From NCBI GenBank assembly GCA_946185535.1, contig CAMHJX010000014.1, positions 24,482-88,481 of the forward strand: 64,000 bases of DNA, read 5' to 3'. Of this stretch, positions 1 to 8,357 are shown one piece after another (position 1 is the first letter of the stretch; each line of letters opens with the position of its first letter). Both the position numbers and the translations under genes were made by a program. Below the pieces are notes generated by a model. That model did no database searches. It saw only the letters and a list, made by a program, of their open reading frames with translations, and was not told where the DNA came from. The DNA comes from an uncultured Bacteroidales bacterium. GTDB lineage: Bacteria; Bacteroidota; Bacteroidia; Bacteroidales; F082.

Positions 1-319
1 ACCTAACGGCTGCACTGAAACGCTGCAACCAAATGGTTCCTTTCGGTGCCATAGCATTCACAATGGAACGGATCAACATATAAACCATTTCACGCAAGGT
101 GCCCGTTGCATAAAAGTCGATGAAAAACAGATTATAATCCTTTTCCAAGTTGAAAGTATCAAAACAATGCTGTATCAGTCCCGACTTGCCGATTTTACGG
201 GTCGCGACCAACGCCACATCATTGCCATTTTCCAGTTCCCGAAGCAGTTGTTGGCTCTCTTTCTCCCTGTCACAGAAGTACTTGGCCGAAACATAGCCTT
301 TTGTTACAAATGGATTCAT
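1..319 (-). CDS. AAA-type ATP-binding protein, N-terminal fragment
   Basis: The first 106 codons of a gene that runs off the left edge. Reading back from the ATG at 319, the protein starts MNPFVTKGYVSAKYFCDRE and carries VATRKIGKSGLIQH, a P-loop in the form seen in the Bacteroidota ATPases usually written PRRxGKTxLI. These proteins bind ATP and are common, variably present genes; their cellular role is poorly known. The start is chosen because a TACTTTTGC -7 box lies at 344-352 on the same strand and no upstream in-frame extension is needed. The C-terminal part, including Walker B and any nuclease domain, is outside the window. Confidence 0.75.
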   Translation of the reverse strand, partial: MNPFVTKGYVSAKYFCDREKESQQLLRELENGNDVALVATRKIGKSGLIQHCFDTFNLEKDYNLFFIDFYATGTLREMVYMLIRSIVNAMAPKGTIWLQRFSAAVR

Positions 320-401
320 ATTGGTTTATGTAGAAATAATTATGCAAAAGTAATAATTTTTTCTACATAAAATTTATTTTATAGAATAAATTATTCTTTT
401 T

Positions 402-1640
402 TTACGGATTAGTGATTACTTTATAAACCTTATCTCCCCGTCTAACCAGCGACTTCACGGGTATGGAGCAATACTCGCCTTTGATGGTCTGTTGCACTTG
501 GTTCAAGTCTACACGAATCTCGCTAAGTGTGTCCTCGTAGACACCCGTGGTCGGACCGATAATCATGATTTGTTCACCGAGTTTAAGGTCGTTGCTGTCC
601 ATACGGATTTCAGCCACACCCAATTTGCTGAAATAATTGGTAATGAGACCGATATACTCCTTGCTTTGCGTGGCGTGCGAACCGTATTGTTTCGACCACT
701 CAAAAGTGCGGCGACCCAGATAATAGCCGTCCCAAAAACCACGATTATAAACGCTCTTTAGCCGTTCCATCCAAGCATCGATCTTCTCTTGCGTGAAGGT
801 ACCTTCCTGAATGGCTTTCACCGCCTCGCTGTAGACTGAAACCGTCAGCTTGGTGTACTCTGGCGAGCGGCCACGACCTTCGATTTTCAGCACTTCCACA
901 CCGGCATCCAACACCCTGTCCAAGAAAGGCAACGTGCAAAGGTCTTTGGGCGACATGATGTACTCATTATCGAGCATCAATTCATAGCCTTCCTCGCGCT
1001 CGCGCACATCGTAACCACGACGACAGAGTTGCATGCATGCACCACGATTGGAAGACGAGTTGTAGATATCCTGACTCAAGTTGCACTTGCCCGAGATGGC
1101 CATGCATAAGGCACCATGGCAAAACACCTCGATGCGCACCAAGTCGCCATGAGGGCCACGGATCTGCTGTTTCTCAATCTGTTCAGTAATGTATCTCACT
1201 TGGTCGATGTTAAGCTCTCGGGCGGTCACCATCACATCGGCAAATTGGGAATAATAGCGCACCGCTTCCAAGTTGGTGATGTTACATTGCGTCGACATGT
1301 GCACCTCAACGCCAATTTGACGGGCATATTGAATCACACTTTGGTCGGAGGCGATGATGGCCGAAATGCCGTTAGCCTTAATGGCATCAAGCAGTTGGTG
1401 CATCTCCTTCATCTCCTCGTCGTAAATAATCGTATTGACCGTGACATAACTTTTTACGCCATACTCGTTGCATGTTTCAGCCAGTTGGCGCAGGTCGTCC
1501 AAATTAAAGTTTTTCGCTGAGCGCGAGCGCATATTGAGTTTGCCGATGCCAAAATAGACGCTTCCAGCGCCAGCTTGTATGGCGGCTGACAAGGCTTCGT
1601 AAGAGCCCACTGGAGCCATGATTTCGATGTTTCGTTTCAT
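402..1640 (-). CDS. Peptidase U32 family protein (RNA-hydroxylation type)
   Basis: 412 aa. The family signature is present as EVFCHGALC followed by GKCNLS and then NRGACMQLCRRGY, giving the cluster of conserved cysteines. The N-terminus IEIMAPVGSYEAL is the usual U32 opening. Members were first called collagenase-like peptidases, but the E. coli members are now linked to hydroxylation of tRNA or 23S rRNA, so proteolysis should not be assumed. The ATG at 1640 lies only 4 bases from a TACCTTTGC box (1645-1653), so the mRNA may be leaderless. It is transcribed on its own, downstream of a secreted-protein gene. Confidence 0.9.
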   Translation of the reverse strand: MKRNIEIMAPVGSYEALSAAIQAGAGSVYFGIGKLNMRSRSAKNFNLDDLRQLAETCNEYGVKSYVTVNTIIYDEEMKEMHQLLDAIKANGISAIIASDQSVIQYARQIGVEVHMSTQCNITNLEAVRYYSQFADVMVTARELNIDQVRYITEQIEKQQIRGPHGDLVRIEVFCHGALCMAISGKCNLSQDIYNSSSNRGACMQLCRRGYDVREREEGYELMLDNEYIMSPKDLCTLPFLDRVLDAGVEVLKIEGRGRSPEYTKLTVSVYSEAVKAIQEGTFTQEKIDAWMERLKSVYNRGFWDGYYLGRRTFEWSKQYGSHATQSKEYIGLITNYFSKLGVAEIRMDSNDLKLGEQIMIIGPTTGVYEDTLSEIRVDLNQVQQTIKGEYCSIPVKSLVRRGDKVYKVITNP

Positions 1641-1644
1641 GGCT

Positions 1645-1653
1645 GCAAAGGTA
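1645..1653 (-). promoter_or_regulatory. Bacteroidota -7 promoter box of the U32 gene
   Basis: TACCTTTGC on the minus strand matches the Bacteroidota -7 consensus TAnnTTTG. Its edge is 4 bases from the start codon, which would place transcription initiation at or next to the ATG. No well-spaced TTTG -33 element is visible. Confidence 0.5.
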
Positions 1654-1673
1654 CGACTTATTCCAAAAGCATC

Positions 1674-2750
1674 TTACTGCTTCATGAACTTTTGTGTGAC
1701 CACACAACCATTCTTCGTAGTTGCTTTCAACAAATAGCAACCAGATGCCAAACCTCTTATATTAACTGATTCTAAACTATTTGCAATTGTCATAATGCAT
1801 TTTCCGTCCAAACTGAAGATTTCTATTTGTTGCAATTCCTCTGCTTCAAGATAAAGCACTTCGTCAACGGGATTTGGCCAAATATTCAATAGGATTTCAG
1901 GCATTTCGTCAATTCCTGTAATAGTCGAATAATAGAATATCTTTTGACTTCTTTCAGATTGACCATCATGTTTTCCCCACCCATCATCGCTATACAATAA
2001 TTTGTTGCGGCAAAACTTATTGATGCCGTTGATATTATACAAATTGTAAAAATAGAAATCAAGACCCGCAATATTACTGCTAAGAACTGTCGTATCATAA
2101 TAATAACTGATTTCATTTTCAAGCCACCATTCCTCAGCATCATAATAGTATTGTTTTGAAACTATACAGTTTTGATGATTGTCATAGGTGTGTACAATTT
2201 TACTTTCAGGAATCCAAACCCCAAGCGAATTAGTACCCCAAAAAACAATTTCATCAATATCAAGTTGGTCATCATAAAAAAACTCTTTCTTACTCTCTTC
2301 TCGCCAACTTCCATTATTAAGAAACAATTCCGTTACAATTGAAACATTGTTATCTTCATTGTATTCATAAACGGTTTTCGCTTCATCAGTTACGGCTCCG
2401 TTTTCCAAAAAACAAAGCAATGCTTCCGACCTTCTACCTAAATTGTCGTAAACATATTCTGTACGATAACTATAATCAGGATCGATATCTGTTTGAATAG
2501 CACTACTAAGTCTATTCAGACTATCATACGTAAACTCAAAATAGAATAAATCACCGCCTTCTTTAATTTCCATTTTCTCTACATTGTATTGATTGTCATA
2601 CACAAAATGGTATTTATACCTTCCTGCATCAATACTATCAAGTTTTTCGGTATATGCATTCATTTGTTTTGAAAAACCTTCTTTTGGCATCTGAGCCATT
2701 GCCGAAATCATGCAACATAAAACAGCTGCAACAAGTAAATACTTCTTCAT
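1674..2750 (-). CDS. Secreted protein with YD-like repeats and T9SS sorting domain
   Basis: 358 aa. A signal peptide (MKKYLLVAAVLCCMISAMAQ) is followed by a region of repeated Y-D/N motifs such as YDSLNRLSS and YVYDNLGRRSEA, resembling the short RHS/YD-type units of Bacteroidota surface proteins. The last 75 residues form a type IX secretion C-terminal domain: LNIWPNPVDEVLYLE, then IEIFSLDGK, then GCYLLKATT and a final KFMKQ. It is expected to be exported through the outer membrane and anchored or released. A TATTTTTGC box lies upstream at 2778-2786. Base composition is more AT-rich than the neighbouring housekeeping genes. The specific function is unknown. Confidence 0.8.
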   Translation of the reverse strand: MKKYLLVAAVLCCMISAMAQMPKEGFSKQMNAYTEKLDSIDAGRYKYHFVYDNQYNVEKMEIKEGGDLFYFEFTYDSLNRLSSAIQTDIDPDYSYRTEYVYDNLGRRSEALLCFLENGAVTDEAKTVYEYNEDNNVSIVTELFLNNGSWREESKKEFFYDDQLDIDEIVFWGTNSLGVWIPESKIVHTYDNHQNCIVSKQYYYDAEEWWLENEISYYYDTTVLSSNIAGLDFYFYNLYNINGINKFCRNKLLYSDDGWGKHDGQSERSQKIFYYSTITGIDEMPEILLNIWPNPVDEVLYLEAEELQQIEIFSLDGKCIMTIANSLESVNIRGLASGCYLLKATTKNGCVVTQKFMKQ

Positions 2751-2788
2751 GGGGCTAATTTTAGAGTTAATACAAAAGCAAAAATAAA

Positions 2789-2824
2789 TAAAAAAACAGC
2801 TCGACTGATATTCAAGCTGATTTT
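2789..2824 (-). terminator. Rho-independent terminator after tRNA-Pro
   Basis: On the minus strand CAGCT (2815-2819) pairs with AGCTG (2797-2801) and is followed by a run of seven T. It lies 8 bases past the 3' end of the tRNA, so it most likely ends that transcript. Confidence 0.6.
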
Positions 2825-2831
2825 TTCAAAG

Positions 2832-2905
2832 TCGGGATGACAAGATTCGAACTTGCGGCCTCTTCGTCCCGAACGAAGCGCGCTACCGGGCTGCGCTACA
2901 TCCCG
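2832..2905 (-). tRNA. tRNA-Pro (anticodon CGG)
   Basis: 74 nt without an encoded CCA. The acceptor stem is CGGGATG / CATCCCG with discriminator A. The anticodon stem is CTTCG / CGAAG around the loop TTCGGGA, giving anticodon CGG, which reads CCG (proline). The T arm GCAAG-TTCGAAT-CTTGT closes with one G-U pair. Confidence 0.95.
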
Positions 2906-2979
2906 AACCCTTTTGCGCTGCAAAATTACACAATATTTTGATATGGTGTGCAATTAATTGGTCAGATTTTTCTTTTCCG

Positions 2980-3552
2980 TCAAAAACTGATGATGCCCAA
3001 ATGCTCTAAAAGAATCTTCAATCCTATGAGAATCAGTATGATACCACCAATAATTCCTGCCGACTTCTCATATTTCGAACCAAAAACATTACCAATCTTC
3101 ACGCCCAAAACCGAGAAAACAAAAGTAGTCAGGCCAATAATGAGCACTGATGACCAAAGCTTCTCTTGAATGCAGGCAAACGACACACCCACCGCCAAGG
3201 CATCGATGCTGGTGGCGATGGCCAAAAACAGCATGGTCTTGAAATCGAGGGCACCGTTTTCTTTGCCTTCTTCTTCCTTACCCCAAATGGCTTCCCGAAT
3301 CATGTTGGCACCAATGAGAAAGAGCAATCCGAAGGCAATCCAATGGTCGTATGCCTCGATCATCTCTTGGAACTGTGCACCCAAGAAATAGCCAATCGTG
3401 GGCATCAAGGCTTGGAATCCTCCGAACCATAGACCACAGACCAAAGCCATACGCCAAGAAAACTGCTTGGTGGTCAGGCCTTTGCAGATGGACACCGAAA
3501 AGGCATCCATGGAAAGGCCAATGGCAATCAGGAGAAGTTCAACAAAGGACAT
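2980..3552 (-). CDS. mntP: Manganese efflux pump MntP
   Basis: 190 aa, the family's normal length, with about six membrane segments. The duplicated motif of the family is visible: LSMDAFSVSICKG near residue 16 and ATSIDALAVGVSF in the second half, each with the membrane Asp needed for transport. MntP exports Mn2+ across the inner membrane. A TATTTTTGC promoter box lies about 20 bases upstream, so the leader is short. I looked for a yybP-ykoY manganese riboswitch there and saw none. It is divergent from the outer-membrane barrel gene at 3783. Confidence 0.95.
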   Translation of the reverse strand: MSFVELLLIAIGLSMDAFSVSICKGLTTKQFSWRMALVCGLWFGGFQALMPTIGYFLGAQFQEMIEAYDHWIAFGLLFLIGANMIREAIWGKEEEGKENGALDFKTMLFLAIATSIDALAVGVSFACIQEKLWSSVLIIGLTTFVFSVLGVKIGNVFGSKYEKSAGIIGGIILILIGLKILLEHLGIISF

Positions 3553-3610
3553 TTCGTATCAATTGAGCGGCAAAAATAGCACTATTTTTCGCTAATGTTG
3601 ATAAAAAACC

Positions 3611-3619
3611 TATTTTTGC
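3611..3619 (+). promoter_or_regulatory. -7 box of the outer-membrane barrel gene
   Basis: TATTTTTGC matches the Bacteroidota -7 consensus, with TTTC 20 bases upstream as an imperfect -33 element. A transcript from here would have a leader of about 155 nt that contains the whole cloverleaf element at 3645-3734. Confidence 0.5.
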
Positions 3620-3644
3620 ACGATGAGCAAAACCTCAAGCCTTT

Positions 3645-3734
3645 AGCCTCATGGCGGAGGGACATCCGCCATCTCCTATGCGTGAGGGTGTCCCTATCGC
3701 TTAGGAGATCGCGGATCAAGTCCGCGATGAGGCT
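3645..3734. repeat. Cloverleaf-shaped palindromic element, 90 nt
   Basis: An outer stem AGCCTCAT / ATGAGGCT encloses three hairpins: GGCGGA / TCCGCC (3653-3670), a long middle arm ATCTCCTAtGCG / CGCtTAGGAGAT with an inner AGGG-TGT-CCCT, and CGCGGA / TCCGCG (3709-3726). This makes a closed four-way junction. The first hairpin's loop GGGACA is complementary to TGTCCC in the middle arm. It lies between the promoter and start codon of the barrel gene. No second copy is visible in the window. It could be a REP/MITE-class mobile palindrome or a structured leader. Confidence 0.7.
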
Positions 3735-3782
3735 GTTGGATAAGGTTAACTCTTGAATAAAAAGTAAATCAACATCATCAAT

Positions 3783-5126
3783 ATGAAAAAGACCATATTC
3801 CTTATGCTCGCCCTCCTATTGGCCGTGGGCGGCATGGCTCAAGAAAAGAAAGCCAAGAAAGAAAAGACCTACAACGAAAAAGGTGAAATCATCAAGAAAG
3901 GCTGGAACTTCGGTCCACTGCCTGTGGTGGGCTATGATGCCGACCTGGGCTTCCAGTACGGCGTGACTTGCGACATCTTCAACTTCGGAGACGGCTCGCG
4001 TTATCCCCGTTACAACTACAAGTTCAACGTGGAAGCCTCGCGTTACACCAAAGGCTCGGGCGTGTTCCGCTTCTACAGCGACATGCCGTATGTCGTGAAA
4101 GACACCAAACTCTTCTTCGATGTGACCTATTTCTACGCCAAGAAATACGAGTTCTTCGGCTTCAACGGCTTCGAAGCCAGCACCTTCGACCCATATGCAG
4201 GCATTGAAGGAGTCAAGAGCGGCTATCATTTCATCAACCGCAACCAGTTCCGCTTTGTGGGCAGTATGCAAAGGCCTTTCTTCGATGTACCCAACCTCTA
4301 CTGGACAGCAGGCTTGGCCTACTACAACACCAAGGTCGACCGAATCAACTTGAAAGGCTATGAAGACCAAGTGACATTGTATGAAAACTATGTAAACAAT
4401 GGTATCATCAAGGAAGATGAGGCCCACGGCGGCAACACTACGCAAATTCGCCTCGGCATGGTCTACGATAGTCGCGACCACAACAGCGACCCGACGAAGG
4501 GCATCTATGCTGAAGCCACTCTTGTCGGCGCCCCCGACTTCATCGACCGCAAAGGTTACAGCAACCTGTCGTACACCTTCTTGTGGAGACACTACATCCC
4601 CGTTTATAAAGACAAACTGACCTTTGCCTACCGTTTGGGCGCACAAAATCGCCTTGCAGGTAAGACCCCATGGTATATGATTAACAACCTGAATACCATG
4701 TTCTTCCAGAAGATGTACACCGAAGGTTTGGGCGGTAGCGTGACCATGCGTGGCGTGAATCGCAACGGCGTACTCGGCGAAGGCTTCGCTTTCGCCAATT
4801 TGGAGCTGCGCTGGCGCATTGTGGGCTTCCAGTTCATTAATCAAAACTGGCAAGTGGCTTTGAATCCCTTCTTCGATGCAGGTATGGTGACGCAAAAATT
4901 CCGCGAAAAGGAAATGATAGATGCGGAGCCGATGATGCCCGCCATCCCAGATTGTGGTCCGATGTATTATAGCGGCGACAAAGAGAGCATCCACATGGCT
5001 GCTGGCTGTGGCCTCAAACTCATCATGAACCGCAACCTCGTCGTGTCCGTTGACCTAGGCAAAGCCTTGGACAAACGCGACGGCGAGAAACTGAAGACAT
5101 TCATCGGATTTAATTACATTTTCTGA
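3783..5126 (+). CDS. BamA/TamA-like outer-membrane beta-barrel protein
   Basis: 447 aa. A signal peptide (MKKTIFLMLALLLAVGGMAQ) and a short lysine-rich linker precede a beta-barrel domain of the surface-antigen D15 type. Alternating aromatic strands and the region GLGGSVTMRGVNRNGVLG resemble the barrel's conserved RGF-like L6 motif. The C-terminus KTFIGFNYIF ends in an aromatic residue, as expected of barrels folded by BAM. There are no POTRA domains, so it is a short Omp85-like protein rather than BamA itself. The substrate or cargo is unknown. It is a single-gene unit with an unusual structured leader. Confidence 0.75.
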   Translation: MKKTIFLMLALLLAVGGMAQEKKAKKEKTYNEKGEIIKKGWNFGPLPVVGYDADLGFQYGVTCDIFNFGDGSRYPRYNYKFNVEASRYTKGSGVFRFYSDMPYVVKDTKLFFDVTYFYAKKYEFFGFNGFEASTFDPYAGIEGVKSGYHFINRNQFRFVGSMQRPFFDVPNLYWTAGLAYYNTKVDRINLKGYEDQVTLYENYVNNGIIKEDEAHGGNTTQIRLGMVYDSRDHNSDPTKGIYAEATLVGAPDFIDRKGYSNLSYTFLWRHYIPVYKDKLTFAYRLGAQNRLAGKTPWYMINNLNTMFFQKMYTEGLGGSVTMRGVNRNGVLGEGFAFANLELRWRIVGFQFINQNWQVALNPFFDAGMVTQKFREKEMIDAEPMMPAIPDCGPMYYSGDKESIHMAAGCGLKLIMNRNLVVSVDLGKALDKRDGEKLKTFIGFNYIF

Positions 5127-5165
5127 ATTTTCGGAAACAAATCTTACATTAATAGGCTACAAAAC

Positions 5166-5281
5166 AATGAGGGTGACTAAAAAGGTCTGGAACCCTGTCT
5201 GAGAATCGAATATTTGACAACAGACTCGTATCCCCCTCCGAATAAAAAGAAGAGGATGACCACTTTTTGGTCACCCTCATT
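5166..5281. repeat. MITE-like repeat element, copy A
   Basis: 116 bp with terminal inverted repeats AATGAGGGTGAC / GTCACCCTCATT extended by AAAAAG / CTTTTT, and an inner inverted repeat GTCTG / CAGAC. A second, clearly related copy sits at 18449-18556 in the same orientation, sharing GTCTGAGAAT, CAGACTCG and GAATAAAAAGAAGAGGATGA. It has no coding capacity. It lies between two convergent genes, where it may also end transcription. Confidence 0.8.
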
Positions 5282-5317
5282 CTTATTTGTAATGGATTTG
5301 TGGTAGAATTGTTTCCC

Positions 5318-6064
5318 TTATTTTGCCTTACCTTGGTTGGCGACGGCAGCCATCAGCGCGGCCACCTTCTCGGGATCACCGAGGAAGAAGTCCTTTTGGA
5401 GCTTCATGTTGTCATCAAACTCGAAGACATAAGGGATGCCCGTCGGGATGTTGAAGGCGATGATTTCATCGTTACTCATGCCTTTCAGCACCTTCACCAC
5501 GCCACGCAGGCTGTTGCCATGGGCCACCACTAGCACTTGGTCGTGGGTCTCGAAAGCCTTCATGATATTGTTTTCATAGTACGGCATCACACGCTCGATG
5601 GTGTCGCAGAGGGCCTCGGTAAGCGGGATCTGCTCGTCGGTGAGCTCGGCATATCGCGGGTCCATGCGGGGGCTCTTGGGGTCGTTCATCTCCAACGCGG
5701 GCGGACGCACGTCGAAGGCGCGGCGCCACAGGCGCACTTGCTCGTCACCGTATTTCTCGGCGGTCATCTTCTTGTCGAGGCCCTGCAACTGGCCATACGA
5801 TTTTTCGTTGAGACGCCATGATTTGTATACTGGCAACCAGTCCATGTCCATGGCTTCGAGGGCGAGGTTCAAGGTCTTGATGGCGCGCTTCAGATAAGAT
5901 GTAAAGCAGATTTCGGGCTTATAGCCGTTTTCTTTCAGCGTTTTACCTGCCTCGATGGCTTCTTGTACGCCTTTCTCCGAAAGGTCAACATTGGTCCACC
6001 CCGTAAAGAGGTTCAATTTGTTCCATTCACTTTCACCGTGACGGATTAAAATCAGTTTTTTCAT
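5318..6064 (-). CDS. gpmA: 2,3-bisphosphoglycerate-dependent phosphoglycerate mutase
   Basis: 248 aa, the usual length. It interconverts 3-phosphoglycerate and 2-phosphoglycerate in glycolysis and gluconeogenesis through a phosphohistidine. LIRHGESEWN near residue 9 carries the phosphorylated His, and VVAHGNSLRG carries the second active-site His. TSYLKRAIKTL contains the conserved basic residues. The gene starts 10 bases after the stop of a RelE/ParE-type toxin gene on the same strand, so the two are probably cotranscribed. Confidence 0.97.
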   Translation of the reverse strand: MKKLILIRHGESEWNKLNLFTGWTNVDLSEKGVQEAIEAGKTLKENGYKPEICFTSYLKRAIKTLNLALEAMDMDWLPVYKSWRLNEKSYGQLQGLDKKMTAEKYGDEQVRLWRRAFDVRPPALEMNDPKSPRMDPRYAELTDEQIPLTEALCDTIERVMPYYENNIMKAFETHDQVLVVAHGNSLRGVVKVLKGMSNDEIIAFNIPTGIPYVFEFDDNMKLQKDFFLGDPEKVAALMAAVANQGKAK

Positions 6065-6074
6065 TTTATTCTAT

Positions 6075-6425
6075 TTATTTGATTTTGCTAAGTTTCTTTG
6101 GATTGGTGGCTTGATGTACAATTGAAATTACACGTTTTGTAGTTTTTGTGACCGAATAAACCACATAATATTTCTCGTAAACTATGTTTCTATATACTTT
6201 TCTTTCTGTACTCTCAACAAAGCGACTTTTAGGATTTGCATGCGGCATCAATGGCAACGAAAATATACGGTCTAATATCTCTTTTTGGAATTTATTTGCA
6301 ACAATATCACCAAAAACCGTATGGCCATACAAAATAACAATTTCCAATTCTTTCAGAAAATTCTCAGTAATAACAAGCCTTGGTTTCTGTTTACGGCCTG
6401 ATATTATACGTTTTCGGCCAGCCAT
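6075..6425 (-). CDS. RelE/ParE-family toxin
   Basis: 116 aa. Features of the RelE/ParE fold are visible: an N-terminal helix region after a basic leader, then the strand pairs KSRFVESTERKVYRNIV and YEKYYVVYSV, and VISIVHQATNP at the C-terminus. Such toxins are mRNA interferases or gyrase poisons; which type cannot be told from sequence. Its start overlaps the end of the small upstream gene (6404-6571) by 22 bases, the usual arrangement of an antitoxin-toxin pair. Downstream it abuts gpmA. Confidence 0.75.
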   Translation of the reverse strand: MAGRKRIISGRKQKPRLVITENFLKELEIVILYGHTVFGDIVANKFQKEILDRIFSLPLMPHANPKSRFVESTERKVYRNIVYEKYYVVYSVTKTTKRVISIVHQATNPKKLSKIK

Positions 6426-6571
6426 GTTTCCAATCTACGTTTGAACTCACTTACACTCATATCACCAGACTTTTCGTCTTCACGAATCTTGTCACGATAG
6501 TCTTCCAATGTCACTTCTACGTCGGGATCGGGGAAAAGCCAATTGATTTGTTTTGTCTTGGTAGTTGCCAT
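6404..6571 (-). CDS. Probable antitoxin partner of the RelE/ParE-type toxin
   Basis: 55 aa from the ATG at 6571; a longer reading from 6598 adds nine residues that look like promoter sequence (TATTTTTGC lies there). The C-terminal half is acidic and helical (EDYRDKIREDEKSGDMSVSEFKRRLETWL), in keeping with a toxin-wrapping antitoxin helix. No DNA-binding domain is obvious in so short a protein. It is identified mainly by size and by its overlap with the toxin gene. Confidence 0.6.
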   Translation of the reverse strand: MATTKTKQINWLFPDPDVEVTLEDYRDKIREDEKSGDMSVSEFKRRLETWLAENV

Positions 6572-6618
6572 GGTTCTTATTTTTCTGCAAAAATACAAAC
6601 TTTTCTGGATTTGGGTAA

Positions 6619-8280
6619 TTATTCCACTTTCTTTCTCTCACGATGCCGTTTCGGCTGCTCTTCTTTGATTTCCGTTTCTTTAGTAGTTTCTGTTGACGGT
6701 TCAGTAGGCGTTTCTTTTGGCGTGACTACAGCTTGAGGCATTTCAGCTTCAATGCGGCGGAAAATGTCATCCTTATCCTTTGGCCTGGCCTCATCATGCC
6801 ACTTGAAACCTTGCAGATAACGGTTACTTTCACTCAAGTCTTCCTTTGGATACATCGTCTCATCAATGCCCTTGTACGATTTGATGACGGAAACATTTTG
6901 TTTTTCCATCTCAATGACCATGGTTTCCGACTTCGACACATCTATTCCTATGATACCTCCATCGTCGTCACGAATCCAATAGATGGTTTCAGCTTGGTCG
7001 CCGTCTACATTGACATGATGAATGTCGCCATCCTTGAATAGTGAGGTGATGTCCTTGCCTTTGATTTGGTTGAAACCTTCTATCGTGTCTTGCGAAATGA
7101 TGAAGGCATTTCCTTTTTGCAGCACCCATTCTACCGTACTTTCCTTGATTTTAATGTCGATGTCGGTGCCTGTCATTTGGCTGTCTTCGGCCCAAAGAAT
7201 CGGTGCCACACGCATACGGATAATCGAGTCCTCCATCAAATAAGTGAGTGTGTCGCATTTGCCTTGCAAGTCTGACTTGAAGAAACGCACATGGCGGCGG
7301 GCAATGAGTTTCTTGGCCTCCTCTTTTTGCTTGTCGAAATACATAAATAAAGTATCGCCATGAATGTAAAGTGAGTCTCCACCATCGTAGCTGATGGCGT
7401 AGGCACTGTCGGTAGCGAAAGAAAGACCTTTGTTTTCCCACATTTCCACATAATCACCTCGCATGACAACCTTGTAGGAGGTGTCAATCATATCCACCTG
7501 ACTATAGGCCTGCGCCACACCTCGATTGCGGTCATAAAAGATGGAGTCGGACCACATCAATTGGGTTTCGTTATGCATGAATGGCCGTTGGTCAAGGTAC
7601 ACATGGTCTTCATTCACAAGATAATAACCGTGTTTACCTTCCAACACGTTTTCTTTATTAATAATGGTTGTCGGCCCTTGAAACCACATCTTTTCGATGC
7701 CCGTGTTGTAATACAAAGTATCGGTATACATCTGATACTTAGGACTATAAACCTCAACATTCTCAAAAAACGAAAACTCTTTGAGTCGGTCGCGGTAGTA
7801 GCCATAATGGCTTTTCAAGGTCTTATCACCACGGATTGTAATTGCGCTGTCGGGATAACAAGCCAAGTGTAAGTTACGGTCATACGTAAGGTATTCTGTG
7901 TAAAGGTTGGTGGAATCGTCGCGAAGATGAACGTTGTCGTGGAACTCTGCAAAACGGGTATCGCCATCGTAATTCAGCAAGTCGCTAAAAACCTCCACGC
8001 TGTCATTGACAATGATATGGACGTTCTGATAGGCATCAAAACTGTTGTTTTTCTGGTAGTAATAGGCACTGTCGCAGAAGAAATAAGCCGAATCGTGACG
8101 CATCTTCACATGACCAATCAGTCGTTGCACATCGCCCATACTCTTTGAGTAAGTGGCTACATCATAATGCAAAATGTTGATGCGGGTTTTCTTGCGTTGC
8201 ACAGTATCTTGCTCCTGAGCTACAACGAGTTGCGAGAGCAATAGAAACAAGGATACTATGAACAACACTTTACCTTTCAT
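6619..8280 (-). CDS. OstA-like envelope protein (LptA/LptD N-domain type)
   Basis: 553 aa. A signal peptide (MKGKVLFIVSLFLLLSQLVVAQ) is followed by serial beta-strand repeats typical of the OstA/LptA jellyroll: LIGHVKMRHDSAYFFCDSA, NVHIIVNDSVEVFSDLLNY and NVHLRDDSTNLYTEYLTYD. Bacteroidota carry such long OstA-like proteins with no C-terminal LptD barrel. By homology they act in lipopolysaccharide transit across the periplasm. The tail after about residue 510 is rich in P, T, E and K and ends RHRERKKVE. It is followed on the same strand by the toxin-antitoxin module and gpmA. A TAATTTTGC box lies upstream at 8297-8305. Confidence 0.85.
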   Translation of the reverse strand: MKGKVLFIVSLFLLLSQLVVAQEQDTVQRKKTRINILHYDVATYSKSMGDVQRLIGHVKMRHDSAYFFCDSAYYYQKNNSFDAYQNVHIIVNDSVEVFSDLLNYDGDTRFAEFHDNVHLRDDSTNLYTEYLTYDRNLHLACYPDSAITIRGDKTLKSHYGYYRDRLKEFSFFENVEVYSPKYQMYTDTLYYNTGIEKMWFQGPTTIINKENVLEGKHGYYLVNEDHVYLDQRPFMHNETQLMWSDSIFYDRNRGVAQAYSQVDMIDTSYKVVMRGDYVEMWENKGLSFATDSAYAISYDGGDSLYIHGDTLFMYFDKQKEEAKKLIARRHVRFFKSDLQGKCDTLTYLMEDSIIRMRVAPILWAEDSQMTGTDIDIKIKESTVEWVLQKGNAFIISQDTIEGFNQIKGKDITSLFKDGDIHHVNVDGDQAETIYWIRDDDGGIIGIDVSKSETMVIEMEKQNVSVIKSYKGIDETMYPKEDLSESNRYLQGFKWHDEARPKDKDDIFRRIEAEMPQAVVTPKETPTEPSTETTKETEIKEEQPKRHRERKKVE

Positions 8281-8357
8281 CGTGATAGAATAACGTGCAA
8301 AATTACGATTATTGTTGGATTTGGGCGAATGAAACGAAAAAACATCTAATTTTGGTC

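Noticed and set aside
3553-3640. Manganese (yybP-ykoY) riboswitch upstream of mntP
   Set aside because: The leader from the -7 box is only about 20 bases and the conserved motif is absent.
3816-4994. A 392-codon open frame antisense to the outer-membrane barrel gene
   Set aside because: It lacks a signal or recognisable domain, is rich in V, H and A as expected of the reverse of a barrel gene, and covers a clear coding sequence on the other strand.
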